From: Flavipsychrobacter stenotrophus
Lineage (GTDB): Bacteria > Bacteroidota > Bacteroidia > Chitinophagales > Chitinophagaceae
DNA length: 6,147 bases
Reading direction: 5' to 3'
NCBI GenBank assembly: GCA_947372365.1
Contig: CANBTK010000129.1
Span: 1 to 6,147, forward strand
Part shown: in pieces, positions 1 to 3,925 of the stretch
Layout of the letters: each line of letters starts with the position of its first letter
Numbering within the stretch: the stretch's first letter is position 1
Notes under the pieces: model-generated
Told to the model about the DNA's origin: nothing
Databases searched by the model: none
Seen by the model: only the letters and a program-made list of their open reading frames with translations
Program-made: the position numbers and the translations under genes

Positions 1-266
1 AATGGAACCGAAACCAGCAGGTTGTCGCCCTGTTTTTCTACCCGGTTAGCATTGTTGGAGGCTTTTTATGGGGTGGGGTAATGGGTTCAGGCAAGCCAGT
101 TGAAGCATTTATGAGTAAACCGTTCCTTTGGTGGGTGCTCATCGCCTCAATAGTAATATTGACGCCGCTGTGTTACCTACTTACCCAAAAAATGTTCAGG
201 GTCGGTTTTGGTAAACATATAGATACCCTGAAAAAAAATATTGATGAATTAAAGAGTGGGGTGTAG
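1..266 (+). CDS. C-terminal part of a membrane protein of unknown family (5' end outside window)
   Basis: The reading frame is open from position 3 to the TAG at 264-266, 87 residues, with no stop before the left edge. An ATG at 81 exists, but the 26 codons before it already encode a hydrophobic, protein-like stretch (VVALFFYPVSIVGGFLWGG), so I take the gene as truncated by the window and not as starting at 81. Two membrane-spanning segments are visible, one around residues 7-27 and one around 42-60 (WWVLIASIVILTPLCYLL). A basic, helical cytoplasmic tail (KHIDTLKKNIDELK) follows. Small Bacteroidota membrane proteins often end in such a tail, but I cannot name the family. The gene converges on the HxlR regulator with a 3-bp gap, so the two 3' ends probably share termination signals. 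Function unknown. Confidence 0.65.
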   Translation, partial: WNRNQQVVALFFYPVSIVGGFLWGGVMGSGKPVEAFMSKPFLWWVLIASIVILTPLCYLLTQKMFRVGFGKHIDTLKKNIDELKSGV

Positions 267-269
267 TGG

Positions 270-665
270 CTAAAACACCGCTGGCGGCATATCGCATTTC
301 CCCTCGCCCTGGCCGTTTTCGGAATAAGATAGCCCCCATTCAGCCATTGCTTTCAGTGCTGGCCCCAGTGCTTTCCCGGCTTCGGTTAGGTGGTAGGTAA
401 CATGCGGTGGCACAACAGGTTTTACATCCCTTATAACCAGTTTGTCCAGTTCCATTTCTTTGAGGCTTTGTATCAGCATCTTCTCCGTTATAGCAGGTAG
501 GGCTTTTTTCAGCTCGCCGTATCGCTTGGGGCCAGAAAGTAAATTATATATCACCAGCGCCTTCCACCTTCCACCTATTTTTTCAAGGGTATAGGTTACC
601 GGGCATTTGTCTATTGCAATAGCCTTATTTAGCTGGTTGGTCGAAGTTTCTTTTGTTTTGTACAT
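270..665 (-). CDS. HxlR-family winged-helix transcriptional regulator
   Basis: This 131-residue protein has the usual length and signature of the HxlR family of DNA-binding regulators (HxlR, YodB, HypR, YtfH). The block CPVTYTLEKIGGRWKALVIY at residues 21-40 is the family hallmark. The recognition helix lies around residues 59-72 (ITEKMLIQSLKEME), and the wing follows at about 76-97. Cys21 sits at the conserved N-terminal position that serves as the redox or electrophile sensor in YodB/HypR-type members; a second cysteine is at residue 124. Sensing here is inference from family. It is transcribed divergently from an NmrA-like oxidoreductase, the same arrangement as E. coli ytfH/ytfG, so that gene is the likely target. 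A near-consensus Bacteroidota promoter and inverted repeats in the intergenic region suggest autorepression. The ATG at 665 has no Shine-Dalgarno sequence. Family assignment is very secure; ligand unknown. Confidence 0.93.
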   Translation of the reverse strand: MYKTKETSTNQLNKAIAIDKCPVTYTLEKIGGRWKALVIYNLLSGPKRYGELKKALPAITEKMLIQSLKEMELDKLVIRDVKPVVPPHVTYHLTEAGKALGPALKAMAEWGLSYSENGQGEGKCDMPPAVF

Positions 666-668
666 TTT

Positions 669-706
669 GTACTTACTTTTTGGTTAGTACTTGTTAAAAA
701 GTAGGT
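669..706. promoter_or_regulatory. Putative HxlR operator: two overlapping inverted repeats
   Basis: GTACTTAC (669-676) and GTTAGTAC (683-690) form an inverted repeat with 7 of 8 positions matching and a 6-nt spacer. A second, overlapping pair is ACTTACTTTTT (671-681) and AAAAAGTAGGT (696-706), with 10 of 11 matching. HxlR proteins bind as dimers to such symmetric sites in divergent intergenic regions. The site covers the -33 element of the oxidoreductase promoter and the expected transcription start of the regulator gene, so one binding event could silence both. The symmetry is seen directly; the binding is inferred. Confidence 0.55.
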
Positions 707-721
707 GCAAATATACCTTTG
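691..721 (+). promoter_or_regulatory. Promoter of the NmrA-like oxidoreductase gene
   Basis: TTG at 691-693 is followed after 20 nt by TACCTTTG (714-721), an exact match to the Bacteroidota -7 consensus TAnnTTTG. The start would fall near 727, about 18 nt before the ATG at 745. The -33 element lies next to the right arm of the inverted repeat ending at 690, so a bound regulator would be expected to block it. Confidence 0.7.
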
Positions 722-738
722 CATTACCAAAAAACAAA
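708..738 (-). promoter_or_regulatory. Promoter of the HxlR regulator gene
   Basis: On the minus strand a -33 TTTG (738-735) is followed after 19 nt by TATATTTG (715-708), an exact match to the Bacteroidota -7 consensus TAnnTTTG. Transcription would start near position 702, giving a leader of about 35-40 nt that crosses the inverted repeats. The promoter overlaps the start codon region of the divergent gene and shares base pairs 714-715 with the opposing -7 box. Confidence 0.7.
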
Positions 739-744
739 GGAATC

Positions 745-1632
745 ATGAAATATGTAGTTACAGGCTCATTGGGCCACATCAGTAAGCCACTGGCTGAACA
801 TTTAATACACGCAGGCCACGAAGTGGTAGTGGTAAGCAGCAACAGCAGCAGAGTTGCTGAAATAGAAGCGCTGGGCGCAAAGGCAGCCATAGGCTCGGTA
901 GAGGACGTTGCGTTTTTAACCAAAACTTTCAGCGGGGCTGACGCAGTGTACACCATGGTGCCACCGAAGATGGATGCAGCAGACTGGAAGGGGTATATAC
1001 ACAGCATTGGTAAAAACTATGCCGATGCCATAAAAGCATCGGGCGTAAAGAAAGTGGTGAACCTGAGCAGCATAGGAGCGCACATGCCAGTTGGCTGCGG
1101 GCCTGTTAGCGGTTTGCACCATGTCGAAAACGAGCTTAACGCGCTGGCAGGCGTAGATGTAAAGCACCTGCGCCCGGGTTATTTTTATTATAACCTGATG
1201 GCCAATATTGGTATGATAAAGCACATGGGCATTGCCGGTGGCAACTATGGCGAGAATGCCACTATTGTATTGGCACACCCTAATGATATTGCAGAAGTTG
1301 CGGCTGAAGAACTGAAAGTGCTTTCTTTCAGTGGCAAAAGCAACCGTTACATCGCCAGCGATGAGCGCACTACCAGCGACATAGCTAAGGTGCTTGGCAC
1401 AGCAGTAGGCAAACCTGAGCTGCCATGGGTTAACTTCAAGGACGAAGAGTCATTGGGTGGCATGCTACAGGCTGGCCTTTCGCAAGAGGTTTCATCAAAC
1501 TATGTAGAGATGGGCGCAGCTATGGCAAGCGGCGAGATGGCATCGGATTACCACAAGAACAAGCCAACCCTCAACGCTACCAAGCTGGAAGATTTTGCTA
1601 AGGAATTTGCAGTGGCTTTTGCCCATTCATAA
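745..1632 (+). CDS. NmrA-like NAD(P)-binding oxidoreductase (atypical SDR, QorB/YtfG-like)
   Basis: From the ATG at 745 the protein has 295 residues. Upstream in-frame TTG codons would lengthen it, but ATG 745 follows AAAGGA with short spacing, begins directly with the first beta strand (MKYVVTGSLGH), and fits the promoter at 714-721. TGSLGHIS at residues 6-13 is the NAD(P)-binding glycine motif of the atypical SDR/NmrA group. VNLSSIGAH near residue 108, LRPGYFYYN and the later HPNDIAEVAAEEL segment are also typical of NmrA-like proteins. The nearest well-studied relative by architecture and context is E. coli QorB (YtfG), an NAD(P)H:quinone oxidoreductase of about 286 residues encoded next to the HxlR-type gene ytfH. 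A soluble cytoplasmic enzyme reducing quinones or other electrophiles is therefore likely, but a non-enzymatic redox-sensing role, known for NmrA itself, is possible. Probably induced when the divergent HxlR protein is inactivated. Confidence 0.9.
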   Translation: MKYVVTGSLGHISKPLAEHLIHAGHEVVVVSSNSSRVAEIEALGAKAAIGSVEDVAFLTKTFSGADAVYTMVPPKMDAADWKGYIHSIGKNYADAIKASGVKKVVNLSSIGAHMPVGCGPVSGLHHVENELNALAGVDVKHLRPGYFYYNLMANIGMIKHMGIAGGNYGENATIVLAHPNDIAEVAAEELKVLSFSGKSNRYIASDERTTSDIAKVLGTAVGKPELPWVNFKDEESLGGMLQAGLSQEVSSNYVEMGAAMASGEMASDYHKNKPTLNATKLEDFAKEFAVAFAHS

Positions 1633-1653
1633 TAACGTTTTTTTAATTGCAGG

Positions 1654-1685
1654 AGCCGCCCCGGTTAATTCTGGGGCGGCTTTTT
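1654..1685 (+). terminator. Intrinsic terminator of the NmrA-like gene
   Basis: A perfect 8-bp GC-rich stem, GCCGCCCC (1655-1662) with GGGGCGGC (1673-1680), extended by one A-T pair, has a 10-nt loop and is followed at once by TTTTT. It begins 21 bp after the TAA stop. In the other direction no T-run follows, so it serves the plus strand only. Confidence 0.92.
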
Positions 1686-1745
1686 GCATCGCCTTCTAGT
1701 GTAGAGGCAAGTAGGAATTGTTGGTTAAATGAATGTGTTTTACAC

Positions 1746-1775
1746 TTTTGGGTTTTGACTTTTGCCTTTTGACTT
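1746..1775. repeat. Short tandem heptamer array TTTTGNN
   Basis: Four 7-bp units stand head to tail: TTTTGGG (1746-1752), TTTTGAC (1753-1759), TTTTGCC (1760-1766) and TTTTGAC (1767-1773), then TT. A degenerate unit, TTTTACAC, precedes them. The array lies a few bases beyond the stop codon of the TRIC-like gene, in the gap between two convergent genes. No coding role is visible. Confidence 0.7.
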
Positions 1776-1779
1776 AACA

Positions 1780-2394
1780 CTAGGTGTCCCGTTTGACCTG
1801 CGGCAGTGCCAGCCTGTACTTTACGGCAACTATCCTTATCAGCAAAATGACCAGTACCGATGTTATCAGGCATAAGTTCCTGTTGCATTGCAGGTGGTTA
1901 AGCAGCAGGTAAACTACTGCACCTGCCAGGCAGGCGGTTGCATAAATTTCCTTCCTGAAAATTACCGGCACCTCATTGGTCAGCACATCGCGCATTACGC
2001 CGCCCATTATGGCCGAAAACATACCCATAATAGCTGCTATAAGCGGGTTTACATGAAAGAGCAGCGCTTTTTCTGTGCCCAGTATGGTGAACATAGCTAT
2101 GCCCAGGCTATCGAACAGGAAGAAGGTCCGTTTGAGTTTGGCAAACTGGTTATAGAAAACGCTAGTGAGTACAATAGCTATAATAATAACGTATATCCTG
2201 TTCACATCGGCTACCCACGTTAGGGGATAGCTGCCCAGCAAAATATCGCGTATGCTGCCGCCGCCAATGGAGGTAATGAACCCTATAAAAGTAACCCCAA
2301 ACCAATCAGGCTTCGATTTACGGTTGGCTACCAGCGCGCCGGACAACGCAAAAAAGCCTGTGCCTAAAAGGTCAAGTATGTATTGTATGGGCAT
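1780..2394 (-). CDS. UPF0126 / trimeric intracellular cation channel (TRIC) family membrane protein
   Basis: This 204-residue inner-membrane protein has about seven hydrophobic segments, the usual length and topology of the bacterial UPF0126 family (E. coli YicG, YadS), which is structurally related to TRIC channels. The internal duplication is visible: GGGSIRD at residues 44-50 and MGGVMRD at 130-136 are the paired glycine-rich RD motifs, and the second is followed by the hallmark EVPVIFRKEIYA. Prokaryotic TRIC proteins form trimers with one ion pathway per subunit; YicG has also been reported as a glycine transporter, so the substrate here is open. The ATG at 2394 comes 2 bp after the stop of the upstream hotdog gene, so the two are almost certainly co-transcribed. 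No clear intrinsic terminator follows on this strand; only the heptamer array is seen there. Confidence 0.92.
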   Translation of the reverse strand: MPIQYILDLLGTGFFALSGALVANRKSKPDWFGVTFIGFITSIGGGSIRDILLGSYPLTWVADVNRIYVIIIAIVLTSVFYNQFAKLKRTFFLFDSLGIAMFTILGTEKALLFHVNPLIAAIMGMFSAIMGGVMRDVLTNEVPVIFRKEIYATACLAGAVVYLLLNHLQCNRNLCLITSVLVILLIRIVAVKYRLALPQVKRDT

Positions 2395-2396
2395 CG

Positions 2397-2768
2397 TTAT
2401 TGTTTTTGAGAGTTATCTATAAAGGTAAAACTTCCCGTAAGTACGGCTTTGCTTTTTGCCCCGTAGCCCTTGCGTATAGCAATGAGTATGGTAAGGCTGG
2501 TGCTGCCCGATACTGAGTAGGTGGACTCTATTTTCAACTGGTCGCCCAGCATCGCTTCGCCGTGAAAATCGAGGTTGTAGCGCGATACGCTTATGCCTTC
2601 AAAATTCAGCTTACCGAAGGCTGCAATCATAGCATTGTCGTTTATGCTGGTTACTTCCTGCAGCATGGTGCAATTGGTTAGTATCCCTTGTTCATTCACT
2701 TCGCTTTGCCCTACTGTAAGTGTTTTTACCTTTAGGTTGCTGGTAGGGCGTGTTACTGTCATTGTCAT
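2397..2768 (-). CDS. Hotdog-fold protein, thioesterase-like
   Basis: From the ATG at 2768 this is a 123-residue soluble protein; an ATG two codons later (2762) is equally possible. The frame stays open to an ATG at 2879, but that extension would be translated straight through a strong terminator hairpin and reads unlike a protein, so I reject it. The layout fits a single hotdog domain of the acyl-CoA thioesterase/4HBT group: a short strand and the VNEQGILTNCTMLQ segment where the family has its active-site turn, a long central helix (EVTSINDNAMIAAFGK), then strands SRYNLDFHGEAMLGDQLKIE and SLTILIAIRK. MLGDQLKIE matches the usual hotdog strand containing GD. I do not see a clear catalytic Asp or Glu, so activity on acyl-CoA is uncertain. 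First gene of an operon with the TRIC-like gene. Its upstream region carries two terminators and two short ORFs, suggesting attenuation. Confidence 0.7.
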   Translation of the reverse strand: MTMTVTRPTSNLKVKTLTVGQSEVNEQGILTNCTMLQEVTSINDNAMIAAFGKLNFEGISVSRYNLDFHGEAMLGDQLKIESTYSVSGSTSLTILIAIRKGYGAKSKAVLTGSFTFIDNSQKQ

Positions 2769-2800
2769 GGTTGTAATTATTATTTGGGGTGGTGAGATAT

Positions 2801-2835
2801 AAAAAAAGCCCCGCCAACTGGATGTTGCGGGGCTT
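2801..2835 (-). terminator. Intrinsic terminator/attenuator B, upstream of the hotdog gene
   Basis: Read on the minus strand, AAGCCCCGC (2835-2827) pairs perfectly with GCGGGGCTT (2814-2806). The stem continues with AAC/GTT past one bulged base, has a 5-nt loop, and is followed by seven T (2807-2801). It ends about 33 nt before the hotdog start codon. No ordinary gene lies directly upstream of it, which is why I read it as a leader terminator. A competing pairing is visible: GATGTTG at 2864-2858 is complementary to CAACATC at 2827-2821, inside the 5' half of this hairpin. Confidence 0.85.
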
Positions 2836-2856
2836 GTACTTATAAGTATAGCTACG

Positions 2857-2928
2857 TCAACATCGGGCGTGTACGCCAATGCAACAACTTGTGGTATGCT
2901 TCTTTGAAATCAGAATTAGGTTCATCAT
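2857..2928 (-). CDS. Possible leader peptide B (23 residues, Cys-Cys)
   Basis: A short ORF runs from ATG 2928 (a second ATG is at 2925) to TGA 2859-2857. It contains KKHTTSCC around residues 9-16 and ends in HARC. It sits between attenuator A and attenuator B. Its final codons and TGA lie inside GATGTTG, the segment that can pair with the 5' half of terminator B, as expected for a translation-coupled attenuator. A ribosome paused at the adjacent TGT-TGC codons would leave that segment free; one reaching the stop would cover it. No Shine-Dalgarno is obvious and a short ORF can arise by chance, so this is a candidate only. Confidence 0.4.
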   Translation of the reverse strand: MMNLILISKKHTTSCCIGVHARC

Positions 2929-2940
2929 ATGCTATAAAAT

Positions 2941-2971
2941 AAAAAATCCTTCAGCTGGTTGGCTGAAGGAT
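2941..2971 (-). terminator. Intrinsic terminator/attenuator A
   Basis: On the minus strand ATCCTTCAGC (2971-2962) pairs perfectly with GCTGAAGGAT (2955-2946) around a 6-nt loop and is followed by TTTTTT (2946-2941; the first T is also the last stem base) and then ATTTT. A third copy of the arm, GCTGAAGG (3004-2997), lies upstream over the stop codon of a 12-residue ORF and can compete for the 5' arm. A simpler reading is that this is just the terminator of the gene ending at 3115, about 145 nt upstream; both may hold. Confidence 0.88.
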
Positions 2972-2999
2972 ATATCAAAATGCAGTAGCATCACTCCCT

Positions 3000-3038
3000 T
3001 CAGCGGAAAGTAGTAGTACAACGGCAAGTATGTTTCAT
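3000..3038 (-). CDS. Putative leader peptide A (MKHTCRCTTTFR)
   Basis: A 12-codon ORF starts at ATG 3038 and ends with TGA 3002-3000; an upstream in-frame ATG at 3047 would add three residues but would lie at or before the predicted transcript start. The peptide MKHTCRCTTTFR holds two Cys and four Thr codons, three of them in a row. Its stop codon is embedded in GCTGAAGG (3004-2997), an exact complement of the 5' arm of terminator A. The second Cys codon ends 13 nt before this segment, so a ribosome stalled at Cys would leave it exposed to form an antiterminator, whereas normal completion would mask it and allow termination. This geometry is that of classical amino-acid attenuation. I recognise no named leader family. 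Confidence 0.5.
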   Translation of the reverse strand: MKHTCRCTTTFR

Positions 3039-3051
3039 TGAATTCATTGTG

Positions 3052-3084
3052 CAAATATTCTAAAAGAATTCGGAAAGTGCCAAA
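3052..3084 (-). promoter_or_regulatory. Candidate promoter for the leader/hotdog/TRIC transcript
   Basis: On the minus strand TTTG (3084-3081) is followed after 21 nt by AATATTTG (3059-3052), one mismatch from the Bacteroidota -7 consensus TAnnTTTG. The start would fall near 3046, about 8 nt upstream of leader peptide A. No promoter match was found between terminator B and the hotdog gene, so transcription must come from here or from further upstream. Confidence 0.45.
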
Positions 3085-3114
3085 TTATTTTTTCGGTACA
3101 GCAGGCCTGCCGCA

Positions 3115-3444
3115 TTAAAACACCTTCATAAGGCCAATAAATGCAGTGGCTATGCCCACACTGGTAAGCCCGTATAGCACATAGGGGAATGAGCCATGCG
3201 AAAATGATGAAGTGATGGTAAGCAGGAAGCTGAGGAAACAAATTACTGCGCCTGACAATACCAGGTTAAGGCCCTGGCCCCTGCGCACGGCATAGCGCTG
3301 TTGTATGGCCTCGCCTACTACTTCTTTTACAAGGCCCTCTTCATGCCCCTTGCCCAGTAGGTGGGTTTCAATTTCTTCCCTTCCCTGTCCCGATTCCAGA
3401 AGGGAACTAACATAGCTATTGAGCGTATCATGTTGCGTTGTCAT
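3115..3444 (-). CDS. Small two-helix membrane protein of unknown function
   Basis: This 109-residue protein has a charged, helical N-terminal half (about residues 1-55), with a segment like LLESGQGREEIETHLLGKGH, that ends in a basic patch (YAVRRGQG). Two membrane helices follow, roughly residues 58-77 (LNLVLSGAVICFLSFLLTIT) and 87-107 (YVLYGLTSVGIATAFIGLMK). The N-terminal half resembles short helical modules seen on small membrane proteins in Bacteroidota, probably cytoplasmic. I recall similar conserved hypothetical proteins in this phylum but cannot assign a function. The start at ATG 3444 is the first one in the frame and gives a complete domain layout. It seems to be a single-gene unit: the nearest terminator-like hairpin on its strand is attenuator A. 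Confidence 0.75.
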   Translation of the reverse strand: MTTQHDTLNSYVSSLLESGQGREEIETHLLGKGHEEGLVKEVVGEAIQQRYAVRRGQGLNLVLSGAVICFLSFLLTITSSFSHGSFPYVLYGLTSVGIATAFIGLMKVF

Positions 3445-3461
3445 AGTAATGTCATGGTTTT

Positions 3462-3495
3462 GTAACTACAATTTATATAATAAAGTTGGAATAAC
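3462..3495 (-). promoter_or_regulatory. Weak candidate promoter of the two-helix membrane protein
   Basis: On the minus strand a TTTTTG is followed after about 19 nt by TAAATTGT, a partial match to TAnnTTTG, roughly 20 nt before the ATG at 3444. The -33 element is good, the -7 element is imperfect. Confidence 0.3.
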
Positions 3496-3507
3496 AAAAA
3501 ATATTTA

Positions 3508-3537
3508 GCAGTTTTTTTCGTGCCCGGCCAGGTAATA
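3508..3537 (+). repeat. Imperfect 30-bp direct repeat, copy 1
   Basis: GCAG, seven T, then CGTGCCCGGCCAGGTAATA. It matches copy 2 at 3753-3783 except for one fewer T and G for A after the T-run. The two copies are about 245 bp apart and flank the MITE-like element. It is followed closely by the palindrome AAGCCGGCTT (3540-3549). Confidence 0.8.
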
Positions 3538-3588
3538 CCAAGCCGGCTTTAAAAAAGCATTGAAAAATAAAACGGGTTTATGTTACAT

Positions 3589-3746
3589 GCCACCCTTCAG
3601 GGCAATGTCATTTAGTTAAACGTATTCTTGCATTTTGGGTTGCGCCTTTGAAACCTTGAATAAGCTTTGGACTGCGTCTTTGCGCCTTTGCGTGGAACTG
3701 CTTTTTTCCTTAACTAAACGACATTGCCCTTCACGGGCGGGGTGGC
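3589..3746. other. Older hairpin split by the MITE-like element
   Basis: GCCACCC (3589-3595) and GGGTGGC (3740-3746) are perfect inverted copies on either side of the element. With the element and one TTCA copy removed they would form a 7-bp stem, followed about 10 nt later by a run of eight T. This suggests insertion into the loop of an existing hairpin, possibly a terminator. The reconstruction is inference. Confidence 0.45.
3600..3729. mobile_element. MITE-like element (130 bp) with 20-bp terminal inverted repeats
   Basis: The left end GGGCAATGTCATTTAGTTAA (3600-3619) and right end TTAACTAAACGACATTGCCC (3710-3729) are inverted copies with 19 of 20 bases matching. The same four bases, TTCA, flank the element on both sides (3596-3599 and 3730-3733), as a target-site duplication would. 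The 90-bp core has no open reading frame for a transposase; it contains a GCGTCTTTGCGCCTTTGCG-like run. A non-autonomous element mobilised by a transposase encoded elsewhere is the best reading. I cannot assign it to an IS family from memory with confidence. Confidence 0.7.
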
Positions 3747-3752
3747 TAAGGT

Positions 3753-3783
3753 GCAGTTTTTTTTCATGCCCGGCCAGGTAATA
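3753..3783 (+). repeat. Imperfect 30-bp direct repeat, copy 2
   Basis: GCAG, eight T, then CATGCCCGGCCAGGTAATA; the near-identical partner of 3508-3537. It lies about 140 bp upstream of the secreted protein gene. Its role is not visible; duplication of a small intergenic unit is one possibility. Confidence 0.8.
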
Positions 3784-3866
3784 GAACTGCAAATGAAAAT
3801 CAATACGAAGCAGTAATGGCTCTGCGCGGTAGGGAGAGTAAGTTATGCCTTGTCGGGTACATGTAT

Positions 3867-3874
3867 TATGTTTG
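3867..3874 (+). promoter_or_regulatory. Candidate -7 box of the secreted orphan gene
   Basis: TATGTTTG matches TAnnTTTG exactly and would give a 5' leader of about 46 nt before the ATG at 3926. No convincing TTTG is seen 17-23 nt upstream, so the call is weak. Confidence 0.35.
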
Positions 3875-3925
3875 GAGTTGGTATGTAATGCAATCATTGC
3901 AAATGTTTTGAAAAAACAATAAATA

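Noticed and set aside
81..266. A complete 61-residue gene starting at ATG 81
   Set aside because: The same frame is open to the left edge and the extra codons encode a plausible membrane helix, so the gene is better read as truncated by the window.
260..287. Shared terminator between the two convergent genes at the left end
   Set aside because: Only a 5-bp stem (GGTGT/ACACC) around a 10-nt loop with no T-run is present, too weak to call.
691..744. N-terminal extension of the NmrA-like protein from TTG 691
   Set aside because: It would place the start inside the promoter. ATG 745 has an upstream AAAGGA and begins directly at the Rossmann first strand.
684..1278. Minus-strand ORFs of 107 and 120 codons
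   Set aside because: They are antisense to the well-supported NmrA-like gene and have unlikely composition with no recognisable motif.
1654..1680. The 1655-1680 hairpin as terminator for the TRIC-family gene
   Set aside because: Read on the minus strand it is not followed by a T-run, so it supports only plus-strand termination.
1888..2223. Plus-strand ORF of 111 codons
   Set aside because: It is antisense to the TRIC-family gene, which carries clear paired family motifs.
2769..2879. N-terminal extension of the hotdog protein from ATG 2879
   Set aside because: It would be encoded across a strong terminator with a seven-T run, and the added residues do not fit a hotdog domain or a signal peptide.
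2801..3110. A tRNA or metabolite riboswitch in the gap upstream of the hotdog gene
   Set aside because: No cloverleaf with a T-loop GTTCRA block, and no riboswitch core I know, could be found. The short ORFs and competing pairings explain the hairpins better.
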